Below, piece by piece: positions 15,995 to 23,140 of a stretch of DNA of 27,807 nt (positions are counted from its first letter, which is position 1; every line of letters begins with the position of its first letter). This DNA comes from DATLSM01 sp035534175. Its GTDB lineage: Bacteria; Actinomycetota; Thermoleophilia; Solirubrobacterales; 70-9. The DNA lies in contig DATLSM010000082.1 in NCBI GenBank assembly GCA_035534175.1, positions 1 through 27,807 on the forward strand, in the 5' to 3' direction. The notes under the pieces are model-generated. The model worked only from the letters and a program-made list of their open reading frames with translations. It was not told the origin of the DNA and did no database searches. A program made the position numbers and the translations under genes.

Positions 15995-18476
15995 GCAGAG
16001 AGCCTCCGATCTTCTCCAGCTCCGCCTCGATCAAGGCCCGCAGCTTGGCCACCTGATCGTCGGTCAGCGTCCGGTCGGCTGCCCGGAACTCCAACCGCAG
16101 CGCCAGGCTCTTGCGCCCCTCGCCGAGCTGCTCGCCGGCGTATAGGTCGAAGGCCTCGGCGGCGCGCAGCAGCTCGCCGCCGCCCCGGAGGACCGCGGCA
16201 CGAACCTCACTCGCGGCGACCGCCGCGGGGACCACAACGGCGAGGTCCTGGTAGACGGCGGGGAAGCTCGTCACGTCCTCATAGGCCTCCTCGCCGACGC
16301 CGGCGGCCGCGACAAGAGGCGCGGTATCCACTTCGAAGGCGACCGCGGCATCGACGTCCCACTCCCGGCAGACGAGCGGGTGCAGCTCTCCGATCCAGCC
16401 GGCGCCGACACCGTTGACCGAGACAGCGGCCGCGCGTCCCGGATGCAGGAACGGCTGGGGAGCGGTCGCGAAGCTGAGCTCTGCCCCAAGCTGAGCGGCG
16501 AGCGCCTCCAGGACCGCCTTGAGCGCGAAGAAGTCAGCCTGCTGGGCGCTTCCCCGCCAGGAGCGCGGGACGAGCTCGCCGAGGGCGAGCGCCCCGATGC
16601 GATGGGGCTCGGTCACCGGCGCGGGCCGCTCGCCGCGGAACTCACCTGCCAGCGATCCGATCGGCCCGCCCGGCCCCGAGCCAGCGCCTGGGCCCTTCGG
16701 CGTCGCCTCCACCAGGTAGACGCTGCCGGCCTCGAACAGGGCAAGCCGGCTGGCGCCGCGAGCCAGGTTGCGCGAAGCGATGCCGAGCAATGAACCGAGC
16801 AGCATCGTCCGCATCGCCGCCTGCTCCTCGGAGAGCGGATTGGAGACGCGGGCGGAGCTGGAGCGAGGGTCCTCGAGCGGGATCCGCAGCCGCGCCGGCT
16901 CGCCCGGGTCGGTGAAGCCCCAGCCGACGACCTGGTCGAAACCGAGGTCGCGGAGCGTGTCCTCAGAGCGGCGCCGCAGCCACTGCTCGCGGGTCAGGCC
17001 CCCGACCACTCCGGCAACCGCCGGCAGAGTCGTCGGCAGGTGCGCGTCGATGCCGTGGACCCGCCCGACCTCCTCGATCAGATCGACCTCGCGGGTGACG
17101 TCGTAGTGGCGGTCGGGCGACACCGTGACCTCGAGGCCCGCATCGTCAGCTTGGACCCCGAAGCCCAGACGCTGAAGGTAGGCGACCTGGTCGGCCCGCG
17201 GGATCTCCATCCCCAGCAGTCCCCTGACCCTAGCCGCTCCCAGGTGCAGCTGGCGCGGCGCCGGATTCTCGCCGACCTCGTCGATCGTCCCCGGAACCAG
17301 CCGCGCGCCACAGAGCTCGACCAGCAGCCGCGAGGCGACTCGCTGCGCCCGCTCGCAGAGCGCCGGATGCAGCTGCTTCTCGAAGCGAGAGGAGGCCTCG
17401 GAGCGCAGCCCCAGCTGGCGCGAGGTGCGAAGGATGTTGGTGCCGTTCCAGTTCGCGACCTCGAGCAGCACCCTCGTCGTCTCGGCGGAGACCTCGGAGG
17501 CCGCGCCACCCATGATCCCCGCGATCCCGGTCGGCCCATCGCGGTCGCAGACGAGGACCATCTCGGCGTCGAGGACGCGCTCCACCCCGTCCAGGGTGGT
17601 CAACCTCTCACCCTCGGCTGCGGTGCGGATCGTCAGCGCCCCAGCCGGAACCTTGTCGAGGTCGAACGCGTGCAGCGGCTGGGCGGTCAGCAGCATTGTG
17701 TAGTTGGTGATGTCGACGACGTTGTTGATCGGGCGCTGGCCGGCAGCCGCCAGCCGCGCCTGAAGCCAGGGTGGGGAGGAGCCGACCTCGACGCCGGTGA
17801 AGACGCGGGCGCTGAAGCGGGGGCAGAGAACGGGCACCTCGACGCTGACAGACGCGTACTCCGCCGCCCTGCCGTCCCCCTCGGCGAGGGCGTCCTCAGA
17901 CCAGGGGTCCGGGGCCAGCGGGGCCGAGGTGATCGCGTGCACCTCGCGGGCCACGCCGTGGACGCCGAGGCAGTCGACCCGGTTCGGCGTCACCTCGATC
18001 TCCAGAACCGGCTCGGCCAGCGGCAGCACCTCGGCCAGCGGTGTGCCGGCGCCAAGGCCCTCGTCCAGCACGAGGATCCCCTGCTGTTCATCTCCGATCT
18101 CCAGCTCATCCGCGGCGAGGATCATCCCCTCGGACTCGACGCCGCGCAGCTGCCTGGAGCGCAGCCTCTCCCCGCCGGGCATCCGCGCCCCCGGCAGGGC
18201 CAGGGCGACGGCCTGTCCCACCGCGACGTTGGATGCGCCGCAGACGATCGTCCGCTGACCCGCGCCATCGTCGACGCTGCAGACGCGCAAACGGTCGGCG
18301 TCGGGATGGGGCTCGACCGCAAGCACCCTGCCGACGACGAAGCCCTCGGGTTGGGGCGGCCCGACCATGCTCACCCGCTCGACCTCGGTCCCCGTCATCA
18401 CCAGGCGCTCGGCGAGCTGCTCCACGCCGAGCTCGGGATCGCAGTATTCGCGCAGCCAGCTGTCGGGCACCCTCAT
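15987..18476 (-). CDS. pheT: phenylalanyl-tRNA synthetase beta subunit
   Basis: The large subunit of the alpha2-beta2 enzyme that charges tRNA-Phe. At 829 residues it is the usual long bacterial form. Domains in order are the N-terminal tRNA-binding OB-fold (~40-150, FVVGRVLAVEPHPDADRL), the B3/B4 editing region (~210-370), B5 (~390-470), the catalytic-like core and the C-terminal FDX-ACB domain (~730-829, beginning FPAVYQDLAVVVP). The ATG at 18476 has GGGGGAGG at good spacing. It follows pheS by 63 nt with no other gene between, and its 3' end overlaps argC by 8 nt. B3/B4 editing would remove mischarged Tyr (family knowledge). Confidence 0.96.
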   Translation of the reverse strand: MRVPDSWLREYCDPELGVEQLAERLVMTGTEVERVSMVGPPQPEGFVVGRVLAVEPHPDADRLRVCSVDDGAGQRTIVCGASNVAVGQAVALALPGARMPGGERLRSRQLRGVESEGMILAADELEIGDEQQGILVLDEGLGAGTPLAEVLPLAEPVLEIEVTPNRVDCLGVHGVAREVHAITSAPLAPDPWSEDALAEGDGRAAEYASVSVEVPVLCPRFSARVFTGVEVGSSPPWLQARLAAAGQRPINNVVDITNYTMLLTAQPLHAFDLDKVPAGALTIRTAAEGERLTTLDGVERVLDAEMVLVCDRDGPTGIAGIMGGAASEVSAETTRVLLEVANWNGTNILRTSRQLGLRSEASSRFEKQLHPALCERAQRVASRLLVELCGARLVPGTIDEVGENPAPRQLHLGAARVRGLLGMEIPRADQVAYLQRLGFGVQADDAGLEVTVSPDRHYDVTREVDLIEEVGRVHGIDAHLPTTLPAVAGVVGGLTREQWLRRRSEDTLRDLGFDQVVGWGFTDPGEPARLRIPLEDPRSSSARVSNPLSEEQAAMRTMLLGSLLGIASRNLARGASRLALFEAGSVYLVEATPKGPGAGSGPGGPIGSLAGEFRGERPAPVTEPHRIGALALGELVPRSWRGSAQQADFFALKAVLEALAAQLGAELSFATAPQPFLHPGRAAAVSVNGVGAGWIGELHPLVCREWDVDAAVAFEVDTAPLVAAAGVGEEAYEDVTSFPAVYQDLAVVVPAAVAASEVRAAVLRGGGELLRAAEAFDLYAGEQLGEGRKSLALRLEFRAADRTLTDDQVAKLRALIEAELEKIGGSLRA

Positions 18477-18539
18477 ATCAGGGCCTCCCCCGGGGTCCGC
18501 TGAGGCAGAATCAGATTTCGACGGTCGGCTCGCATCGGC

Positions 18540-19694
18540 TCAGAGGAACTGCTCCAGCATCTGCAGGTCGTTGTCGAAGAAGCGGCGCAGATCGGGGACA
18601 CCGTGGCGCAGCATCGCCACCCGCTCGATGCCCAGGCCAAAGGCAAAACCCTGCACCCGCTGGGGGTCATAGCCATTGGCGGCGACGAAACCGAGCACCT
18701 TGGGATCGACCATGCCGGCGCCAAGGATCTCGATCCAGCCCTGGCCCTTGCACAGGTTGCAACGCTCGCCACCGGCAAGCTCGCCGCTGCCGCCACACTG
18801 AAAACAGGAGACGTCGACCTCCAGGCTGGGCTCGGTGAAGGGGAAGAAGTGCGGCCGCAGGCGAACCTGGCGCTCCTCGCCGAAGAGCGCTCGCACCATC
18901 GTCAGCAGAGTCCCTTTCAGATCCGCCAGAGTGATCCCCTCAGCCACGGCGAGGCCCTCCATCTGGTGGAACATCGGACTGTGTGTGGCGTCGGAGTCGC
19001 GGCGGTAGACCTTGCCCGGAACGACGACGAAGATCGGCGGCTGCTGGGTCTCCATCGCCCTCACCTGCATCGGCGAGGTGTGGGTCCTGAGGAGGACGTC
19101 CTGGGCTCCGTAGCTGCTCGCATCCCCCGACCGCGTTTCCCCGCGCAGGCTGCTTGCGCTCTCCCCAGAGGGCCGATTTCCGAGCCCAGCGACGATGCTC
19201 GACGGGTCGAGGTAAAAGGTGTCCTGGAGCATCCGCGCCGGATGGCCGGGAGGGTGGTTGAGCGCGGTGAAGTTGTAGTAGTCGTGCTCGATCTCGGGCC
19301 CTTCCATCACTCGGTAGCCGAGGCCGACCATCACGTCCTCGATCTGCCGGGTGGTGCGGGTAATCAGATGCAGATGGCCGACGGGCAGCGGCGGCGCTCC
19401 GGGCAGGGTGACGTCGACCCGGTCGGCCAGGAGCCGGGCGTCGAGCTCGGCGGAGTCGAGCCGCTCGGCCCGGGCGGCGAGCCGGCGCTCCAGCGCCTGG
19501 CGTGCCTGATTGGCGGCAGCGCCGACTCTCCCCCGCTCCTGGTCCCCTAGCTCGCCGATGCCGCGCAGGATCGTGGTCAGCTCCGCCTTGCGGCCGAGGT
19601 AGCGGATCCGCAGCTCCTCCAGCTCGGCGGTGCCGGTCGCCGCCTCGATCGCCTCGCCAGCCTGGTCCCTGATCTCCTCGATCCGCTCAAGCAT
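18540..19694 (-). CDS. pheS: phenylalanyl-tRNA synthetase alpha subunit
   Basis: Catalytic subunit of the class II PheRS. An N-terminal coiled coil (~1-90) is followed by motif regions including GPEIEHDYYNFTALNHPPGH, LLRTHTSPMQVRA, RRDSDATHSPMFHQ and FGLGIERVAML near the C-terminus. A CFQCGGSGEL…CNLCKGQGW element, two CxxC pairs, sits before EILGAGMV and may bind zinc. At 384 residues it is longer than usual: about 30 extra residues rich in Ser, Gly and Arg (~164-200) lie between FYLD and LLRTHTS, where other PheS proteins have only a few. Its ATG overlaps the methyltransferase stop by 8 nt. The insert lies in a loop and does not interrupt a motif. Confidence 0.95.
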   Translation of the reverse strand: MLERIEEIRDQAGEAIEAATGTAELEELRIRYLGRKAELTTILRGIGELGDQERGRVGAAANQARQALERRLAARAERLDSAELDARLLADRVDVTLPGAPPLPVGHLHLITRTTRQIEDVMVGLGYRVMEGPEIEHDYYNFTALNHPPGHPARMLQDTFYLDPSSIVAGLGNRPSGESASSLRGETRSGDASSYGAQDVLLRTHTSPMQVRAMETQQPPIFVVVPGKVYRRDSDATHSPMFHQMEGLAVAEGITLADLKGTLLTMVRALFGEERQVRLRPHFFPFTEPSLEVDVSCFQCGGSGELAGGERCNLCKGQGWIEILGAGMVDPKVLGFVAANGYDPQRVQGFAFGLGIERVAMLRHGVPDLRRFFDNDLQMLEQFL

Positions 19695-20475
19695 CGGGCT
19701 CAGCCTCTGGCATGGCGAGCGACGATATCCGCTTACTGTCGCCGGTTCGCGCTTCGCTGCCTGGGGGAGAATCGGATCTGGCTGCGGCCCTCGCTACCCG
19801 CTCGCAGGCTATTGCCGCGGTGGCGGCGACGTTCAGCGACTCGGCTCCGCCCCCCAGCAGCGGGATCGTCACCGCCAGCTCGCACTCGGCGAGCACCTCC
19901 CGCGGGAGTCCCTCCCGCTCGGCCCCGAAGCAGAGGGTCGCCGAGGAGTCAAGTGCCGCCGGTCCCTCTCCCCCGTGAGCCACCAGCGCCGCCCTGGGCC
20001 GCGGCGTCTCCTTGACCCCGGTCCGGATCAGCGGCTGGCCGAAGACCGACCCCATGCTCGCCCGCACCGCCTTGGGAGAGTGGGGATCGGCGCACTCGGG
20101 CCCGAGGGCCACCGTGCCGCCGAGCAGGGCGTGCGCGATGCGGACGATCGCACCGACATTGCCGGGGTCGCCGATCCCATGCAGGTACAGGCAGGGGGCA
20201 TCGACCCGCTCCGACCAGCGCTGCGGCCAGACCGCGATCGCCCGGGTCCCCGACCCGAGCGAGGACACCTCGGCCAGTAGCTCGGGCTCCACCTCCTCGC
20301 CGCCGAGGCCACTGCCGGCGGCGCAGAGCACCAAGCGCGGCTCGGCTCCGGCTGCCAGCCCGGCCGCCAACAGGTCCTCGCCCTCGGTGACGAAGGCGCG
20401 TTCGCGCTCGCGGCCCCTGCGCTCGCGCAGCTTGCGGACCAGTTTCAGCTTCTCGTTGTGGGGACTGGCGATCAT
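19687..20475 (-). CDS. TrmH/SpoU-family RNA 2'-O-methyltransferase
   Basis: A SPOUT-class methyltransferase that uses S-adenosylmethionine to 2'-O-methylate rRNA or tRNA. The three family motifs are visible: GDPGNVGAIVRIAHAL (motif 1), LCFGAEREGLP (motif 2) and IPLLGGGAESLNVAATAA (motif 3, knotted SAM site). An N-terminal RNA-binding domain (NEKLKLVRKLRERRGRERE…) precedes them. The length is 262 residues with a Ser/Gly-rich tail. The start is the ATG at 20475; upstream codons fall in the terminator region and are not credible. It is the equivalent of the tsnR/spoU gene usually found between rplT and pheS in actinobacteria. The exact target nucleotide is unknown. Confidence 0.9.
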   Translation of the reverse strand: MIASPHNEKLKLVRKLRERRGRERERAFVTEGEDLLAAGLAAGAEPRLVLCAAGSGLGGEEVEPELLAEVSSLGSGTRAIAVWPQRWSERVDAPCLYLHGIGDPGNVGAIVRIAHALLGGTVALGPECADPHSPKAVRASMGSVFGQPLIRTGVKETPRPRAALVAHGGEGPAALDSSATLCFGAEREGLPREVLAECELAVTIPLLGGGAESLNVAATAAIACERVARAAARSDSPPGSEARTGDSKRISSLAMPEAEPDA

Positions 20476-20516
20476 CGGCGTTTTCTTTCTTGTCCGCGCT
20501 TCCTTCTCCTGGAACG

Positions 20517-20542
20517 AAAAAGCGGGCCGTGAAACGGCCCGC
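20517..20542 (-). terminator. rho-independent terminator after rplT
   Basis: The minus strand forms a perfect 9-bp GC-rich stem, GCGGGCCGT / ACGGCCCGC, with a 3-nt loop (20522-20542), followed at once by TTTTT (20517-20521). It begins 28 nt after the rplT stop and ends 41 nt before the methyltransferase ATG. It should stop most ribosomal-protein transcripts; readthrough would feed the methyltransferase-pheST-arg train. Confidence 0.85.
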
Positions 20543-20569
20543 CCGGGAAAGTGGAGTCTGTGGCTGCGG

Positions 20570-20929
20570 CTAGGCGGCCGCACCCTCCCGGGCTAGCTCC
20601 ACGAATCGGCGAAACGCATCGCGGTCGTGCACCGCAATGTCAGCGAGCATCTTGCGGTTGACCTCGACCTCGGCTCGGTTGAGCCCGTGGATCAACTCCG
20701 AGTAGCTCATCCCCTCCAGGCGCGCCGCGGCGTTGATGCGGGTGATCCAGAGCCGACGGAAGTCGCGCTTGCGGTTGCGCCGGTCGCGGTAGGCGTACAT
20801 CCCCGACCGCTGCACCTGCTCTTTGGCGAAGCGGTAGGAGGAATGCTTGCGCCCGAAGTAGCCCTTCGCTTCCTTCAATACCTTGCGGCGCTTCTTGCGC
20901 CCGCTGACGGAGCGCTTGACCCGACTCAT
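20570..20929 (-). CDS. rplT: ribosomal protein L20
   Basis: A 119-residue 50S assembly protein that binds 23S rRNA. The highly basic N-terminus (MSRVKRSVSGRKKRRKVLK) and the globular C-terminal part (WITRINAAARLEGMSYSELI) are typical. AAGGTGG lies at good spacing before the ATG at 20929. It is 67 nt downstream of rpmI and ends 28 nt before a strong terminator. In other bacteria L20 can repress its own operon; no such leader structure could be recognised here. Confidence 0.97.
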   Translation of the reverse strand: MSRVKRSVSGRKKRRKVLKEAKGYFGRKHSSYRFAKEQVQRSGMYAYRDRRNRKRDFRRLWITRINAAARLEGMSYSELIHGLNRAEVEVNRKMLADIAVHDRDAFRRFVELAREGAAA

Positions 20930-20996
20930 GACACCACCTTAGCCTCGCCCCGCTCCAGCGGCAAGGAACCGGATACGGATGCGGGCTCCGCCGCGC

Positions 20997-21197
20997 TCAC
21001 CTGCCGCCTCCGAGGAGGTTTCGCACGGTTTTCGCGTCGGCCGGTGAGATCTCCACCGGCCGCCCCATCCGCCGCTTGCGCTTCGACGACTTTTTCTCCA
21101 GGATGTGGCTCGAGTAGGCGCGCCTTCCGCGCAGCTTGCCGGTCGCGGTCTTGCGAAACCGCTTCTTGGCGCCTGAATGGGTCTTCATCTTGGGCAT
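20997..21197 (-). CDS. rpmI: ribosomal protein L35
   Basis: A 66-residue basic 50S protein with the family start MPKMKTHSGAKKRFRKT and the late AKTVRNLLGG. It is the first gene of the rpmI-rplT pair and is divergent from the epimerase gene (74 nt between the starts). Because infC, its usual upstream partner, is 1.1 kb away behind an opposite-strand gene, rpmI-rplT must have its own promoter in this 74-nt gap; no convincing -35/-10 pair was found there. Confidence 0.97.
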   Translation of the reverse strand: MPKMKTHSGAKKRFRKTATGKLRGRRAYSSHILEKKSSKRKRRMGRPVEISPADAKTVRNLLGGGR

Positions 21198-21257
21198 CGG
21201 GACGGGTATTGAAGCAGAAGGGCAACCGGCGCCGTCGGGGTCCGCGGCCGGCGCAGG

Positions 21258-21263
21258 TACGCT
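21258..21263 (+). promoter_or_regulatory. -10-like hexamer of the epimerase gene
   Basis: TACGCT ends 8 nt before the ATG at 21272, the same geometry as upstream of three genes in the left part of the window. There is no -35 of note and no Shine-Dalgarno. Confidence 0.22.
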
Positions 21264-21271
21264 GCCGCCGG

Positions 21272-22345
21272 ATGCGGATTGTCTACGTCGTCGGGACCCG
21301 GCCGAACTTCGTCAAGATGGCGCCGGCGATCGCCGCATTGCGCGCTCGGCTTCCAGACGGCAGGCACGCCATCGTGCACACCGGTCAGCACTACGACCGA
21401 CTGATGTCTGAGGTCTTCCTCCAGGAGCTGGGGGTGGGGGCGCCCGACCACATGCTGGAGATCGGCTCCGGCACCCATGCGCAGCAGACCGCGAGGACGA
21501 TGGAGCGGCTGGAGCCGGTACTGGCCGAGGAGCGCGCCGACCTGGTGATCGTCCCTGGCGACGTCAACTCGACCCTGGCGGCAGCGCTGACCGCGGTGAA
21601 GATGGGGATCCCCGTGGCCCACATCGAGGCCGGCCTTCGCAGCTTCGATCTGACGATGCCGGAGGAGGTCAACCGGATCGTCGCCGATCGCTTCGCCCGC
21701 CATCTCTTCCTCCACTCCGAGACGGCGATCGAGAATCTTCGCGCCGAAGGGATCCCCGATGAGCGGATGCACCTGGTCGGCAACACGATGATCGACACCC
21801 TGGTCGCGCTCGAAGATCGCTTCCGAGCCGCAGGCACCGCCGCCCGCCTCGGGCTCGAAGCTGGAAGCTATGCGCTGGTCACCCTGCACCGCCCGGCCCT
21901 CGTCGATGGCCCGCTGCTGGCGGAGACGATGGCCCAGCTGAGGGCGCTCGCCGATCAGATGCCCGTCGTCTTCCCGCTCCACCCGCGAACCCGAAGGGCG
22001 CTGGAGGAGCCCCGCGCCGAGTGCCCCGGCCTGACCCTCGTCGAGCCGCTCGGCTACCTCGACTTTCTCTCCCTCCTGGCCGACGCCGGGGCCGTTCTCA
22101 CCGACTCCGGCGGCATTCAGGAGGAGACGACCTACCTCGGCGTCCCCTGTTTCACCCTTCGCGACAACACCGAGCGGCCGATCACGATCACCGCCGGCAC
22201 CAACACCCTGCTCGGCCTCGACCCGGCCGCGATCGCCAAGATCCCGGCGGCACTCGCCCAGCGCCCCCCCGGCAGACCCGACCCACCCCCGCTCTGGGAC
22301 GGCCACGCATCCGAGCGAATCGCTGCGGTGATCAGCGGCGGCTAG
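21272..22345 (+). CDS. wecB: UDP-N-acetylglucosamine 2-epimerase (non-hydrolysing)
   Basis: Interconverts UDP-GlcNAc and UDP-ManNAc, supplying ManNAc residues for cell-envelope polysaccharides. The 357-residue GT-B-fold protein shows VVGTRPNFVKMAP, HTGQHYD, VPGDVNSTLAAALTA, HIEAGLRSFD with PEEVNRIVAD, GNTMIDTL, TLHRP, LTDSGGIQEE and LRDNTERPI. The Asn in GTRPN and VPGD instead of VHGD differ from the commonest WecB sequence but occur at tolerated positions. The ATG at 21272 was chosen because the family begins MRIVYVVGTRP; the frame stays open upstream but runs antisense through rpmI and rplT. It is the only plus-strand gene between infC and rpmI and its TAG shares CTAG with the infC stop. 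Confidence 0.93.
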   Translation: MRIVYVVGTRPNFVKMAPAIAALRARLPDGRHAIVHTGQHYDRLMSEVFLQELGVGAPDHMLEIGSGTHAQQTARTMERLEPVLAEERADLVIVPGDVNSTLAAALTAVKMGIPVAHIEAGLRSFDLTMPEEVNRIVADRFARHLFLHSETAIENLRAEGIPDERMHLVGNTMIDTLVALEDRFRAAGTAARLGLEAGSYALVTLHRPALVDGPLLAETMAQLRALADQMPVVFPLHPRTRRALEEPRAECPGLTLVEPLGYLDFLSLLADAGAVLTDSGGIQEETTYLGVPCFTLRDNTERPITITAGTNTLLGLDPAAIAKIPAALAQRPPGRPDPPPLWDGHASERIAAVISGG

Positions 22346-22986
22346 CCCTCCGCGGCGTCCTCGGCGGGCTCGAGCGGCTCGGCGCCGTCCTCGGCGGGCT
22401 CGAGAGGCTCGGCGCCGTCCTCGGCAGCCGCCCTCATCAGCTCTTTGCCCGGTGCCAGCAGCATGCTCATGTTGCGCCCCTCCTGCAGTGGCTCGGACTC
22501 GATCACCGCGAGACCGTCGAGGTCCTCGAACAGCTTCTGCAGCAGCGCCCTCCCCCGCTCCGGGTGCGCCTGCTCGCGACCGCGGAACATGATCGTGATC
22601 TTCACCTTGTCCTGGTGGCGCAGGAAGCGCTCCACGTGGCCCTTCTTGGTCTCGTAGTCGTGTGCGGCGATCTTCGGGCGCAGCTTGATCTCGCGGATGT
22701 TGACCTGCTGCTGGTGCTTGCGCGCGGCCTTCTGCTTCTGCTCCTGCTCGTATTTGTACTTCGAGTAATCGAGCAGGCGGGTGACCGGCGGCTTTGAGTT
22801 TGGCGCCACCTCGACCAGGTCGAGGTCGGCCTCCTGGGCGCGCTTCAGGGCCTCGGCGGTGTCGACGATGCCCAGCTGCTCACCATCAGCCCCGATCAGG
22901 CGCACCTCGGAAACTCGGATCCGCTCGTTGATCCTCGTCGTGTCGCGCTCTGGGGGACGCCGATCGAACCTGCGCGGAATCGGCAC
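22342..22986 (-). CDS. infC: translation initiation factor IF-3 with acidic repeat tail
   Basis: Binds the 30S subunit, prevents premature 50S joining and checks start-codon pairing. The N-domain (TTRINERIRVSEVRLIG), the basic linker (YKYEQEQKQKAARKHQQQ) and the C-domain (VNIREIKLRPKIAAHDYETK … VKITIMFRGREQ) are all present. At 214 residues it is ~35 longer than the usual core: the C-terminus carries an acidic tail with a repeated GAEPLEPAED unit. The start is GTG at 22986; no Shine-Dalgarno is visible. Many infC genes use rare starts (AUU in E. coli); an ATT is codon 3 here, which leaves the exact start uncertain by a few residues. A promoter-like element is 115 nt upstream. Confidence 0.95.
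   Translation of the reverse strand: MPIPRRFDRRPPERDTTRINERIRVSEVRLIGADGEQLGIVDTAEALKRAQEADLDLVEVAPNSKPPVTRLLDYSKYKYEQEQKQKAARKHQQQVNIREIKLRPKIAAHDYETKKGHVERFLRHQDKVKITIMFRGREQAHPERGRALLQKLFEDLDGLAVIESEPLQEGRNMSMLLAPGKELMRAAAEDGAEPLEPAEDGAEPLEPAEDAAEG
22351..22430 (-). repeat. 30-bp tandem repeat in the infC 3' end
   Basis: Two nearly identical 30-bp units (22351-22380 and 22381-22410, core GTCCTCGGCGGGCTCGAG) and a partial third (22411-22430) lie head to tail. They encode the acidic GAEPLEPAED repeats of the IF-3 tail. The unit length is a multiple of three, so copy-number change would keep the frame. Confidence 0.85.
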
Positions 22987-23100
22987 TATCGCGAGGAGTG
23001 GTGGAGCTTCAAGAGGACGAGAGGAGCGGTAGGTGTGCGGGCACGGCCAAGGCGCTCAGGGGCGCGAGGTGTGTTGCGTGCCGACGATCAAGTCCGCGGG

Positions 23101-23128
23101 AGTATAGAGACCCGTAAGCGGTTGGCAA
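23101..23128 (-). promoter_or_regulatory. sigma-70-type promoter of infC
   Basis: Minus strand: TTGCCA (23123-23128), 16-nt spacer, TATACT (23101-23106). Both hexamers are close to consensus. Transcription would start near 23094 and leave a leader of ~108 nt before the infC GTG, long enough for regulatory structure. It lies just downstream of the thrS stop; the short inverted repeat CGGTT-GCC-AACCG overlaps the -35. Confidence 0.65.
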
Positions 23129-23140
23129 CCGAATTCGACC

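Noticed and set aside
20627..21271. Upstream extension of the epimerase frame
   Set aside because: It is antisense to rplT and rpmI, and the family N-terminus is at 21272.
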